Positions 1 to 11,587 of a DNA stretch of 64,000 nucleotides are shown here, piece by piece. Both the position numbers and the translations under genes were made by a program. The stretch covers positions 62,001 through 126,000 of the forward strand of contig JABCPU010000068.1 of assembly GCA_016800925.1 (NCBI GenBank), given 5' to 3'. The stretch comes from Suillus spraguei. Taxonomy: Eukaryota; Basidiomycota; Agaricomycetes; Boletales; Suillaceae. Within the stretch, counting starts at the first letter, position 1, and the number at the start of each line of letters is the position of its first letter. A model generated the notes under the pieces. It was given only the letters and a program-made list of their open reading frames with translations, was not told the DNA's origin and ran no database searches.

Positions 1-506
1 ACATTATCAAGATAGACTGGACTCACGTACACAAGAGGACGATTCTCGTATCGTGAAATGTCATTCGCGGCAAACGGTATGAGCTTGGTATTGGTGTCCG
101 GAGCGCTGGAAGAGCTTGCATTACTAGAAACTTGTGGAGGCGAAGTAAGTTGCTGGGGAATGCATGGAACAGGGGGAAATGTTGGCATTGAAGACGATAG
201 CACATCTTGTGTGCTGCTTGCTGCACTTGCTAAAGTTATTTGCCGGTTGTGAAGCGGCAACGGCAAGTTGGCGGGGGAACATCGCACACCGGAGGTGCTG
301 GTCGGTACAGTACAACAGTCTGCAGGAGAGAATGTCGTCGAGTCAGGATCACCGTGCCTAGAGAAATCGCGAATCTTCAACTTGGTCACAAAGTGTCGAA
401 AGCAAGTCACAAGGATGCGCAATCCTCGGGCAGATGAAGTTGCAAGTATCGCCAGCACTTGGCACAGACGTTTCAAGAGTCTTGGAATCAATCTCGTGCT
501 TAACAT
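1..506 (-). CDS. 5' end of a gene leaving the left edge; probable member of the WW-like/multi-helix membrane family
   Basis: An open frame starts at an ATG at 506 on the minus strand and has no stop before the window edge. The first about 50 residues are rich in Arg, Leu and other hydrophobics (start MLSTRLIPRLLKRLCQVL), which may be a membrane-binding helix. A long Ser/Pro/Thr-rich linker follows. A good donor (gtacgt) at 25-30 would end exon 1 at base 31 in phase 2. The complete gene at 13894-16348 has the same plan: a basic-hydrophobic N-terminus, a Ser/Pro/Thr linker, a short 'I-x-R-Y' motif just before the exon end, and a phase-2 donor. I therefore infer that this is a paralogue whose remaining exons lie outside the window. 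The alternative is an unrelated low-complexity protein. Confidence 0.45.
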   Translation of the reverse strand, partial: MLSTRLIPRLLKRLCQVLAILATSSARGLRILVTCFRHFVTKLKIRDFSRHGDPDSTTFSPADCCTVPTSTSGVRCSPANLPLPLHNRQITLASAASSTQDVLSSSMPTFPPVPCIPQQLTSPPQVSSNASSSSAPDTNTKLIPFAANDISRYENRPLVYVSPVYLDN

Positions 507-859
507 GTTTGGTCGTTCAATGGTTCGAGTCAATGTCAGTTGAGCAGCACGTGAACAGCCGCCACGGCAGAACCGACGCGTCGACTAACTCTTCATAGTT
601 TTGACGCGCGCACCGGCACCACTAGCTCACACCTATCACAGGCCAACGCAGTGAATCGGAGAGTAAACAAGCCATAAGCAATTAGTCTGTAACTTAGTAA
701 TCCGAGAGTTATGCTACGATGTGATAGGTAAGTTTAAGATGCCATCATCCGTGCCAGCTTCTATAATGTAATGCTATTGCCATTGCAGCGATAATAGATA
801 TCGTTGCATTAACGAAGGTGTTCTGCACAAATTGTACCATTGGATTGAACGGCTTATTG
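507..859. other. Intergenic, no gene seen
   Basis: This stretch separates the start of the left-edge gene from the stop of the COQ8 gene. Both are on the minus strand, so it should hold the promoter of the first and the 3' end of the second. No convincing open frame or repeat was found. Confidence 0.4.
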
Positions 860-3404
860 TCAACTAAATATGTACGGATCAGTAACTTGATCCCAAAGCT
901 TCTTGGTGTCCACTACAGCACGTAACCTCGAAGCAAGTAAGAACGCCCCACTCAGTTTCCTACGGAATCAACAATAAGTAAAAAGAGCATGAAGTACGCA
1001 AAAAAAAAATGAAGACAGAATCCCGGCTCTTATTCAAAGGGAAATCTACCACAAAACTCACCGATTCAGGCTATATGTTTCCCTCGGTGGGGGCGTGAGC
1101 CTGTGCTTGAGCATCACGGGTATAATAGCACGTATTTGAGCCGTGATGTCCGCCCATGGTGTCCCAGGTCCAAAAGCAAAAGGCTGCGTAGTCGTGGGTT
1201 TGAAGGGAGTAGCTAGGAGGACCATAGAGTCGATGTGCGCATTGAGCATGACCTGTGGATGTGTTCCGTGAATACACGAGCAGAACAGTAATGGGGAGAT
1301 AGTACTTCATTCTCCTCTCCAGTGAGATATCCAAGTTTCTGACTCCATTCTGTGCATGCGATACGGTCCTCGGATGCGGCAGCTTGAAGGAGGCGCAGCC
1401 AGCTGTCCATGAATTCTTTCGTGTACTCGCGCGTGGCGCCAAAGTCCACTAGGGATAGCTGTGATGATAGTCAGTGATGAAACTCAAGAAGTGAAAATTA
1501 TGAAGCGCCAACATGAGACACACCTGTTGTGCTCTTGAGTCCCACAGGAAATTCGTGAAGTTGGGGTCCGTCTGCATAAGCCTGAACTGGAAGAGCTCCC
1601 GCAAGCATAGCTCGATGATTCGCGATGCAATCTACCATCACATTTAGCAAATGTGTGATCTATAGTCGATGATGGGAGAAAGGCGTACCTCGTTCCGCTC
1701 CTCCTGTGGTAAAGCTCCAATCACAGCATCCCCAATGCTGACGCCTTCCACATGTTCCATTACAAGAATACGTTCTGTACTACCTGGCCATGCCCATGGG
1801 ATCTTGAACCGTGCGTCTGCACCAAGACAATCTGGACTTCCATATCGCTCGAGGAAACTTGCCTCCCGCGAGTAGTCGCATTCATCAGCAAGCTCGTCTT
1901 TCATCACCTTTTATATTGAGATAGGATGTAGTGAATTGTCCAGATAGCAGGAAATGAGGCAAGATAGAGAATAAACGTCAGATACTCAGCACTAGGCATG
2001 AGGGAGATATAGAAAACACACTTGAATTGTCCGATCCAGGAATAACCCCCGCGGAAGTAAGCTTCCAGCAGTGAGAACCATCTTAACGTAGCCAAGGTCG
2101 CTCGCAATTGAGTTAGCAATGTTCGGGAATTGAATTTTCACAGCGACGCGTCGGCCGTCGTCGCCAGATGGGCCCTGACTTTGAGCAAGGACAGCGTGGT
2201 GCACCTGACCGATACTCGCGGCTGCAAACGGTATACGGTCGAACGATTTAAAATTATCAGCCCATGATTCCCCTAGCGATGTGCACAGCACTTGTTGCAT
2301 CTGCCAGTCGGGCATATAGTGAGCGCTGTCTTGAACGCGGCGGAATATTTTGTCAACTTCTGGGGGCAGGAGGTGGGTATCTAGCGCCCAAATTAGTAAC
2401 GGATAAGATGATCAGATATGGATAGGTACCTTGGATGCTCATGAATTGACCGAGCTTCAGTGCAGCACCGCGCATTTGAGAGAGTTTGGACACCAAGCGG
2501 GTTATGTTTGCTTCAGTCATCATGACTGGTTGTGTGTTGTCTGCATGGGATGCAGTAGAGCGACGTAAGAGCTCGGAGGCAGCGCCGTACGAGAGTGATG
2601 CTGCAAGGCCTGTGATTTCAAGTTAGCAAAAGGTGAGCGAAAGGACAGCCAAGAAAGACATACCGCCATAGTGAAATAAGCGACCAAGTCTGGATGAAGG
2701 GACCTTGGATGATTGGAGGTTGTGTGAGAGTACAGGAGGGAGGTCTATGGGTGCAGATAGGGCTGGTTCTGGATGCTATGGGTTGGTAGCACGTTGAAAT
2801 GAGTAAGAGGTGGACAGAAGTAACGAGTGAACTGGCAGGAAGGACACACCTCTAAAACTGGGGGTAAAGAACTTTCTGTTTCGCGACGTGGGCTTTCAAA
2901 TCCCGTGGATATGGAAAGAGGACCAGAGTCAAACGTGACTTTGGAACAGGACGCGATTTTCAAGGAACTCTCCGCCTCAAATGGAATAGAAGGGACCGTA
3001 GGACTGAGATCATCGGGTAGTTGACGTTTTAAGGAAGGCTCAGCGGAGAGAAAGATACAGGTAGTGGGCGGAACCCGTTCAGACGGAATAACCTCTTCAA
3101 ACTGAGCCGGTAATGGTGCCACCGCCTCTTGCCGTTCGGACAGGTAAGTGTTGTTAGTCGGAGAGTTGGTAGAAAACGCGTGATTTGTGCACGGTTTTGG
3201 AGAGTCATGGTTGGCTTGAGCGTCACCTGTAAGCTCTGACGTTAATTGATGCTCCTCTGCCTTGCTCTTGCGTAAAGAGAATTCTGGAGATACAATAGGC
3301 CTGACAGGAAGAACCTGAGAGGCTCTGATCTGTGCTGCACGAACAGCAATATCTGTAACTGAGTGGAGAACGCAAAGCCATCCAAATGCAGGCCCAGGTG
3401 GCAT
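860..3404 (-). CDS. COQ8: COQ8/ABC1-type atypical kinase (coenzyme Q biosynthesis)
   Basis: COQ8 (ADCK3 family) is a mitochondrial atypical kinase/ATPase that supports assembly and function of the ubiquinone biosynthesis complex. The spliced product is about 640 residues over eight or so exons. It has a long, variable N-terminal region (about 250 residues), then the family signatures in order: the KxGQ motif (ALKLGQFMS), the Ala-rich loop that replaces the Gly-rich loop (AAASIGQVH), the ATP-binding lysine (VAVKIQFP), the catalytic-loop equivalent (QTDPNFTNF) and the metal-binding LVDFG. The last exon is short: after 'YSLNR' at about 1062 an intron is removed and the coding sequence resumes near 960 with KLSGAFLLASRL, ending at a TGA at 860-862. 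The ATG at 3404 was chosen because the sequence after it reads as coding without interruption. No broken motifs were seen, so the gene looks functional. Confidence 0.88.
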
Positions 3405-4183
3405 CCACGACTAAAGTTCTGCCTTAAAAATCAATTTGAGGGTACCGCACCGTCACAACTTTAAGAGAGAGACCGTACGAATTTGCACAGCCACATCAGC
3501 TTGTTTCAAAATTCAGACCTTCAATGAATCAACTTGAACGGAAACGGACTGACACGTCAGTTATCTAACACTTAGATTGACAAAGGGGCCTCTATGAATC
3601 ACGAGGTTGAAAATTTCGACCAGTGTCGCGAATCGATTTTAATCCGATTTACACAAATAGTAACTGGGAAGCGCTGAACGCCTCAAGGTCACCTTAGTAC
3701 CTTGTATCACAACTGCCAGGTTGGAGCCATGCAGAACCAAATCCACAATCCTAACCTGGGTCGATATGTGATGCAGAGGTGATTGATTATGAGTCCAAGT
3801 AGTATTCCACCACTACATTTTGCCTTGCTTTGTTACAGCTCCGACGTCATTTCTGACCTGCGAATCAACGTCTTTGAGGAGGGTCATGACAATGTCATAT
3901 GGTACAAGGTGCGACACCTCAGCCCTGCAATTCCCTCCTTCGCCAGCTCACCCGAATGAAGGAAAGGCTCCTGGGGGATGACGAGATCATTGAGCATGTT
4001 GTCGTGCGTTTTCACGTCTTATGCATTGCATTAATTCATATTCTTTTCGAAGCATAACCAAACATCGACAATCTGCTGGACAATTCATAAGCCAAAGCGC
4101 GGGTGGTATATCCGTATCCGTGCACCATCATTTCCCCCAGGCGTCCTCATATCCCTCCTTCCTATTCCCCGCACATCCCCCAA
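3405..4183. other. Divergent intergenic region
   Basis: The COQ8 gene (minus) and the gene at 4266 (plus) diverge from here, so this stretch probably contains both promoters. No open frame of interest was seen. Confidence 0.4.
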
Positions 4184-4190
4184 TTATATA
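4184..4190 (+). promoter_or_regulatory. Possible TATA box
   Basis: The sequence ttatata lies about 80 bases before the ATG at 4266. Its position argues for that ATG, because the open frame upstream of it would begin almost on the TATA element and lacks its own ATG. Confidence 0.4.
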
Positions 4191-4265
4191 GACGCTGCGT
4201 TGTCCCTATCGTGTCGGACGAATGCCCGCTCTACTGCGATATACTCACCGAATACTTCGAAGAAG

Positions 4266-4941
4266 ATGTCCGTAGATAGTACATCAACGGTGCACTCTTA
4301 TCCCCCAACACCGCCCCCGGCTTCCATCATGATCACTCCGCCTACGCCGCAAAGCATCAGTGCACGGTTGGAGGAAATATCCCCGTCGCCCATTGCAACA
4401 CAGAAATCTGCCTCCCGTCCTCAGGTAACGGAATTCTTGTTAGCACCACATTCCACTCCGCACATCCCAGGGCCGCATCCAGGCGAGCAGATGTCATTCA
4501 TAACACGCGCGCTGTCGATGTTAAAAAACAATAGGCCTTCCCACTCTGATTCATTCACGATCACACTACTCAATCGGCCGAGTCCTCAACCTCCTGGTTC
4601 AGGACATCGGATATCCCAGATTATTCCCATGACCCCGACGCCATTGTTGACCTTCCACGATCGCACACCGGTGCTCACCGCGGCGTCGGTGACGGGTCTT
4701 CTCGAGATCAACAGAGCAGAGGAGCGTATATTGGGAATTGATACGAGCTTTTGGATCGCTGTTGCCTTAGCGTATTGGGAGTTTTTGCAAGATAGAGAGG
4801 TGAGTATCTTGTCGACTGGCATTAAAACTCCCTTCGTCCGTCACCGTCTCTCCGGGCGTTCGCTCCTTTGTACTGATGCTCTCAATATTCTCGCTGACAC
4901 AATCTCCCTTACAGAGTTACCTGGCTGCAGTCACTGACTAA
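4266..4941 (+). CDS. Uncharacterised protein with Pro/Ser-rich N-terminus and short C-terminal core
   Basis: Two exons are supported: 4266-4799 and 4915-4941. They are joined through a gtgagt donor and a ttacag acceptor, and the second exon adds only SYLAAVTD before the stop. The product is about 186 residues. Residues 1-130 are rich in Pro, Ser and Thr. The C-terminal about 45 residues (LLEINRAEERILGIDTSFW onward, then AYWEFLQDRE) look folded and helical and are the likely conserved part. I do not recognise the family and assign no function. Its start is divergent from COQ8. Confidence 0.6.
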
Positions 4942-5708
4942 GCTCATCTCACATACCCGTACCCTACTGTTCACTTACTGCCACCATGCTATATTGTATT
5001 AAGTCGTGCTGATCTGAATAGGGGTCTTTTCCCTGCGCGAGTCTGCAAGTTCTCGTTCCATCTATAGAAGGTCTGAAATTCCTTGTTATTGCATCCTGTC
5101 GTTTGCTTCTCATAGTTCACTCCTAAAATCTGCAATGCAGGTCTTGTCCACAAGGACCGGTGTTCGATGTCGGGCACCACACCCGGTGTATATCTGTCTT
5201 GTTGTCAGGCTCAATGACACAGTGTTTTCTTCCATTTAAGAGTGGATCTACGCTAGTGAGAGGAGCTGGCTACGCCCACCCCAGGGTTGTCGCGAGCCAT
5301 GCGTCTGCACAGAATACATCAGGTGGCATGAACACGACAGCTACCCTCAATGCTGCGAGAGAAATTCTTCAGGTTATAGAACGCTCTACCAGAAGGATTG
5401 CCCTTCGAGAATGCTTACACTCAAGTGTTTGGGAGATTTCGGGTTGCGGAATCTTTTGACACATAGCACCAATGGGATCAAGCATGCTGGCCAAACGAAC
5501 CATTTGCAAATCCTAAATCAGACGTTCGTCAGCACTGCTGTCGGAAGTGCAGCTTTTCAGATCTACGGAGTCCAAAAGCTTCTCTTGAAGTTGGTCATAT
5601 GAGGCTACCGTACACTGACAGCGAACAATAGGGCGCATACGGAGCGCACGCACATAGCAGTTACGCAAATTGCCGCGGAATTAACCGTTCCGTGCTTATA
5701 GATGTTGG
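4942..5708. other. Intergenic, no supported gene
   Basis: Several short open frames occur on both strands, but none shows a family motif or a consistent intron structure. Nothing else was recognised. Confidence 0.35.
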
Positions 5709-5715
5709 ATATAAG
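5709..5715 (+). promoter_or_regulatory. Possible TATA box of the P450 gene
   Basis: The sequence atataag lies about 45 bases before the ATG at 5760, a normal spacing for a fungal core promoter. Confidence 0.4.
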
Positions 5716-5759
5716 GCTCATGACCCTGCACGCCAGCATTACTTCATACCTGGGCACAG

Positions 5760-7986
5760 ATGAGTTCCCCCCGATCCTTCTTTGCCCTCATCCCGCTACA
5801 ACTTCCTGTCCTGCGCATCTCCGACAGCACTCAGCTCCTCCTCGGTGCTGCGGCTTGTCTTTGTGTAATAGGAGTAGTTGCTCGGGCCTACCGTTTCAAA
5901 TCAGGGAGCAACCTTCCTCTCCCACCTTCCCCTCCCACTTGGAGACTCGGGGGACATTTTCTGCCACTTCGCAGGTAAGCATCCGCATTCGAATTATTAA
6001 CTTCTGAATGCTAATTGTGTCCTATCGCTGGCAAGACCTTTTCTCACCGTAGCGGAATGGATTGACGAGTACGGCCCTGTGATCACTCTTCGATCAGGAT
6101 TTCAGAAGATTGTTTATATCGGGCGTTACAAAGTCAAACCCTACACACTGCGTTGTCATATTCAAGCTCAACAATATTCTATTCTTTTACAGGCTGCCGT
6201 GGATATTATGGAGAATCAGGCCAAATTTTTGGCTGATCGTCCTCCAAATACTGCTGCTGAAATATTTAATGGCGGAATGGGCATCGCACTTGTACGCTTT
6301 GGGGACAGGTTCCGCCGGATGCGTAGGTCAGTAGTCTACGACACTTCCTCTCTTCTATCCTACTTTTCAACGTATTGCAGAGCAGTTCTTTCGCAGCTGA
6401 GGCCTAATGCAGCTGAGGCCTATCAGCCTCTGCAGATGCAGCACGCGAAGAACATAGTTTTTGGCATTCTCGACGATCCTCGCAACCTCCAGAATCATGT
6501 AGTGACGTAAGTGCATGTTGTTATGATAGTATCAGCAGATCTTTGCTTACGGGTGCCTTGAAGTTATGCTGCTACGACAATTATGCAAGTTGCGTATGGG
6601 AAGAATACACCTACGTCCGCGACTAATCCGGCAGTCGTTGAGGCTCATAAACTCATGAAGATGACTGGGAGTAGCAGGATCTTACGCCCTAGTGTTTACT
6701 TGGTGAATTCGATCCCGTGGCTCAAATATCTTCCTTGGTATGGCCGGGACTTAAGGCTGAGGTTCGAGAGGAGCAAGAAACTCTACGTTGGTAATCTGAA
6801 CCGCGTGAAAGAACAAATGGTATATATTTCTCTTTCAGTCCTTATTTCATGACTGAGTTATTCCACAGCAAAACAACGAAGCCATCGGCCCTTCGTTCAC
6901 GAAATACATGCTAGAACAAAGTCATCTCTATGGTTTGACGGATACCGAAATTGCCTTTCTTGCTGGTGCCTTTCTGAGATCTGGATCACAAACGGTGGGG
7001 TGTTACGTTCTTGTCCCTGAAGATATGTGGCTGAGACAGGCAAAAGACCTCTAGCGCTATGTGCACGGTACTCATGGCAGCCGCATGTTTCCCTGAGGAG
7101 CAAGCTAAAGTTCAAGAAGAGCTCGACGCGGTCATCGGAAGGCACAGAGGTACCTTGATTCCCTATCGCAGCACTATTATAGTTTTAATAATTTCTACAC
7201 TAAAGCACCCACCTTCGCTGACAAAAAATCCCTCCCTCGCCTGCAAGCATTCATATATGAGGCTTTGAGATGGAGACCACCGGTTCCTGATGGTTGGTAT
7301 CTTTGCTTTTGTTTTGCACTAAGCGTCATAACGTTTTTGCTGCAGCTGTGTCTCACCGAACGATCGAAGACGTGATTTGGGTGAGTGATCTTCCAACAAC
7401 TTATCGCGTGAGTGATGACCTTGCCCAACAGGAAAACTATTGTATCCCAGCTGGGACCACGGTAGTCGGCAACATCTGGTCAGCATTGTGCTTTAAGATG
7501 CCAGTGATCTAACGACTACTGCCTTAGGTCCATCTGTCGAGATCCAGATGTCTTCCCAGAGCCTGACGCGTTCAAACCTCAACGCTGGATCGATGACCAA
7601 GGTAGCCTAAGAGACGATATAAAATTATTTATTTTCGGGTTTGGATGGCGGTAAGCACCGTCTTTCAAAACTTTGTTTTTTAGTGACATTCCTTCCAGCG
7701 TATGTGCTGGACAACACGTCGCGAACAGGTAAACTTAGTATTTTGCACGCACGCAGTCTTCTGAAATCACTCTGGTTGGTACAGATCGGTGTTCATAACT
7801 AGTCTCCTTGTTCTTTGGGCCTTCAAGCTCACTCTGGATCCTACGAAGCCACTTGAGGACATGGGTTTCACGAGCGGCCCGGGCGCGTCGATACTAGATG
7901 TGCAGCCGTGCGCATTTGAGTTTGAAAAGAGGATCCTGGAAGCGGACCTCAGGTCCATGATGAAGAATTATCCTGAGGTGGCATAA
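5760..7986 (+). CDS. Cytochrome P450 monooxygenase
   Basis: This is a haem-thiolate monooxygenase, probably anchored in the endoplasmic reticulum by an N-terminal helix (residues about 20-40, LLLGAAACLCVIGVVARAY) followed by a Pro-rich hinge (LPLPPSPP). About eleven exons splice in frame to about 500 residues. The P450 signatures are all present: the I-helix threonine region (LAGAFLRSGSQT), ExxR (EALRW), the PERF-like FKPQRW, and the haem loop FGFGWRVCAG with the ligand cysteine. The substrate cannot be read from the sequence. The style (MENQAKFLADRP, GRxLCxG-type loop) is that of the large Agaricomycete xenobiotic/secondary-metabolism clans. No biosynthetic neighbours were seen, so it does not look like part of a metabolite cluster. 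No disrupting mutation was found. Confidence 0.9.
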
Positions 7987-8215
7987 GAGTTAGATGGTGG
8001 GTCAGAGAGAGGACGGATAACTAGTCACCAATGAATCAATATGCATGTATCCCTCCAGGATTCGCAGTATGTTTTAATTCGGTCTAAGCTGATTCTGAAT
8101 TGTATATTATGTATGTCCTGTCTCCAAGTACTTAGTGTCTCTATGTCCCCATGCTATCGTGTCCTCACTCATCACTAGTACAACTTGTGATAACATAAGC
8201 ACACATTGGGAGGGA

Positions 8216-8475
8216 CGGAGAATGTGCAATTCACACATAACATCATCCCCGGACGGAAAGAAAGTAGTTGACCAGAGTGAAAATGACGAGGTGAGTGGGA
8301 TATCGAATCTCGACGCAGGGAAGTTCGTGACCAAATGGACGAAGAATACGAAGCGGGTGTCCTCTTCTATCTGCCGGAATCAAGACAGTCGGCTAGTGGA
8401 AAGTGGATCCAGACTCGGGAGATGCGACTGTGGGATAAGAGTTCTCAGTCAAAATTGTGGGATGCAAACATAGGC
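8216..8475 (+). pseudogene. WD40 gene relic
   Basis: This stretch aligns by eye with part of the intact WD40 gene at 10544-11584. A shared 'ccggacgg..aaagt' block is followed by the equivalent of 'SPDG.KV..GSEDG', then the 'TGKVIAKWTGHT' and 'QDGQRVLSGS' segments, at the same spacing. The conserved Trp-Asp pairs are lost, the frame is disturbed, and nothing recognisable flanks it. I read it as a decayed fragment of about two blades from a duplicated copy. Confidence 0.55.
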
Positions 8476-10543
8476 GAGTGTCAACTCGGTCGCGGCTCTC
8501 GATGAACGATGGTCGATATTCATTGGTTGAGGACACACAACGATCTTGAATAGGGCGATAAGAAGATCTTCAAGAGAACCGTGACTCGGAAAGACCAAGA
8601 TAGTGGGAACCAAGTTGGAAGAAGGTGCCCGAGCTCATTATCCTCCAGTGAGAGAGCTCCTCGATAACCAGACGGTTTAATTCCTGGGTAGTTAGCTTGT
8701 CCATCGTAGCTACGTTGTTTACGGGAGGAACTGTCACCAAAGACGACATTTTTCGGAAAGTGCCACTGAGTGGATATTCTGGTGAGCTCCATCGGCAAGT
8801 GAGTCTAAACACCGCTAGTTCCCAGGCTGTATTCTGTTGGTGCTCGGTATCAGGACATATATAACAATATATAGCACATAATCACAAGCGTCAGCATAAT
8901 TCTGCTATCGATCGTCATTTTCTAATATTTGACCTTGTACAGGAAACAACAGTCCTTGATATTCATACCCCAGTGCATGATCTGGTGAAGGCTAACATAT
9001 TGTTTGAATTCACAGTTGAAGGGAAGGTGGAGTAGTCGTTAACGACCAAGCTAGAGGAGTCACCATTGCGGCTCAGGACACCATATTGTGCCTGCTTATT
9101 ATTTATATGCGGACGACCAGTACATTGTCCACCGCTGTAATTTCATCAGCATAGTATAGTCAGGAAGGCACCGTAGCGGCTTGCTTACTGATTTTACATA
9201 AATAATGTTGTGTTACTAAATTCGAGAGAACGGTACTTACCGATTGTCGAGGTTACTATGACTGGCAAGTGACAGACCACTAATAATATTTCCTGAGGAG
9301 CAACTTGAAATAGTGTTTCTCACAATATGTTTCTTCACGTCAGACAATGATTGAGTGCTGGATGAGCTGTGCAAACTATGATAAGAGTATGCACTTCACT
9401 CACTGCTGGTGCAGTTGTGCCAATTGAGCTAAAACTGAACACAGTAAATGAGCAAAAGAATACAATAAATCAATGACACAGCGTAAGAGTGTGAGATAGA
9501 CGAGTAATACAATACTGATAAGTTGGAGACTTGAAGTGCTATCTTGCCGATGATATTGCCGAGTTCACCGGCATACTTATCTCCATGATCAAGTCAGATT
9601 GCTGAAAGAATTGGCTTGTCTTTCTCACTGTCAGTGTACAAGGAATTATATTACAGGAGGAACGCCTCTGAACGCTGCTCTGAAGTGCTAATTTGAAGTT
9701 GAAACACTCCACCAAGTAAACATGAAACTCACAGCCTGTCACATGTCATAGGTTGATTGATCTCTTTGTGTGAGCCAATTCACGTTTATAAGTGTATGAT
9801 ATCAAGTATCTCGATAGTACTGCGCTGTTCGCGCCAGAGGATCTCGATCATGTGAGAATCGTGACAACGTCGGTATCACTGTGCTATGTTGAACCTGTGT
9901 TTGATGAAACTCAACAGCAGTTAAGTACACCAAGCCTGGCTAGGTGACTTGGGATTCCACGGTCAGTAAGGATATCAACGGGGTCTATTGTGTGTTCGAT
10001 AAACTTACCTGCATGTTTCAAGTCTATCTGTCTGTCTGATCAGAATCAGAATACTAGTCGGACTAGACTTTGTCTGAATGCGGAATGTCGCTGACTCAGA
10101 ACACAAGAAATAGTCTAGTTCGAAAGTGATGCGCAGAAATAACATTGATACATCAGTCATTGACAAAGCTTGCTGCTATTTTCCCATTCTCCATGGCAGA
10201 ACCTGGTAAAATCTGGAGCTGCAGAACTTGTAGAAGCTCGCTTTACACAAATACGACGGATTCTCATAGTACGCAAATCGCACGTGTGCATACTAGATGA
10301 TAACAGGCTACTCAAGCCTTGAGTGATGTGGGAGTAACTGATAGCACACTAGAGAGAAAAAGAACGAAGTCATCATGGTGCCTGGGCGCTTTATCTGCAC
10401 TTATATGCTTTGAAATCATCAAATGTATTAGACAAATTAAACCCCCCGCTGCCTTTTACTGCGCACCTTTTTCATACATCAAATCCCATAAACACCTACC
10501 TGTTCGTGAGTAATGTCATGTACTTCAGGAGACGCATGCTGAG
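8476..10543. other. Long AT-rich intergenic region
   Basis: About 2 kb without a supportable gene. There are short open frames only, including an 80-codon one on the minus strand at 8570-8812 without a recognisable domain. It probably contains the promoter of the WD40 gene at 10544. Confidence 0.35.
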
Positions 10544-11584
10544 ATGGTGGCTGTCTGCAGTCCTCAGGTAATAGCCATGGGTGTGCCGACCGCTGAGGAG
10601 ACACAGACCTCAAAAATCTCTTCAACTGCTGCAGAGACGCAGGACACTTCGGCGATTACGCCTGGCCAAAAATTCGAAGGACACACCAGTCGTGTCTGGG
10701 GCGTCATACACCTGCCAGGCGGTCAGCGAATCGTTACTTGTTCAAGTGATGGCTCGCTGCGGGTTTGGGACTCGAAGAGCAGGGAACAGATCGGTGAACG
10801 CTGGCGGGACGGAGTAAGCCCAGTGTACACCATAGCGTTATCTCCGGACGGCACCAAAGTGGCCAGCGGGAGTGAAGATGGTGCTGTAAGGTTATGGAGC
10901 ATCGAGACAGGAAAGGTCATCGCTAAATGGACAGGGCACACACAGAGTGTGTGTTCTGTCTGCTGGAGCCAAGATGGTCAGCGGGTGTTAAGCGGGTCTA
11001 GCGATGGAACTGCAAGACAATGGGATGTGGAGAAGGGAGAAGTTATCCTCGCACCAATAGAGACAGGGCACACCCACGTGGGCACAGTTGTCTATTCGCC
11101 AGACGCGGTCATGTTCGCGACTGCTGGATACCACGTCACCGAGCCCTCAGTAAAAATTTGGGACGCAAAGACAGGAAAGCTAGTCACGGCTCTCGAAGGA
11201 CACACGCGTTCAGTGTATTGCCTGGCCTGGGCCGCTGACGGAAAGACGCTCATATCCGGGTCAGTTGATCGCTCAATTAGGACATGGGATACAGCCACCT
11301 GGAAGCAGACCGCATTTTTCGATGTGCACACCAGCTTTGTTCGTGCCATTGCTATATCTCCAGACGGGCGGATCCTTGCAAGCGCATCATATGATGGGAC
11401 AGTGCGATTGTGGAACCTCGACAAGGGCCAGGCCATCAGTTCGCCCCTCAAGCATGCAGACAGACTGACCTGCGTGTCATTTTCTGCAGACGGAAAGCTG
11501 CTCGCTACTGGCTGCTATGACCACAATATGTACACATCGGATGTTTCTGCTCTCCTTGAAGGAGATACTAGCCGGGGTGATTAG
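10544..11584 (+). CDS. WD40 repeat protein, single seven-bladed propeller
   Basis: This single-exon frame of 346 residues starts with about 40 Thr/Ser-rich residues. The ATG at 10577 (MGVPTAEETQ) is an alternative start. Seven WD40 blades follow, beginning at KFEGHTSRVWGV and ending near YDHNMYTSDVSALL. The blades diverge from each other (SDGSLRVWD, EDGAVRLWS, SDGTARQWD, and so on), so this is an ordinary scaffold-type propeller and not a high-identity array. It belongs to the same subfamily as the N-terminal part of the gene at 51947-53155: both share KFEGHT, LRVWD, IALSPDG, GKVxAKWTGHT and SFSADG. It stops soon after blade 7 with GDTSRGD and lacks the long repeat tail of that paralogue. Partners and function are unknown. 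Confidence 0.85.
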   Translation: MVAVCSPQVIAMGVPTAEETQTSKISSTAAETQDTSAITPGQKFEGHTSRVWGVIHLPGGQRIVTCSSDGSLRVWDSKSREQIGERWRDGVSPVYTIALSPDGTKVASGSEDGAVRLWSIETGKVIAKWTGHTQSVCSVCWSQDGQRVLSGSSDGTARQWDVEKGEVILAPIETGHTHVGTVVYSPDAVMFATAGYHVTEPSVKIWDAKTGKLVTALEGHTRSVYCLAWAADGKTLISGSVDRSIRTWDTATWKQTAFFDVHTSFVRAIAISPDGRILASASYDGTVRLWNLDKGQAISSPLKHADRLTCVSFSADGKLLATGCYDHNMYTSDVSALLEGDTSRGD

Positions 11585-11587
11585 ATT

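Noticed and set aside
8570..8812. 80-codon minus-strand frame
   Set aside because: No motif, no intron logic linking it to other exons, and no neighbouring signals; kept as intergenic.
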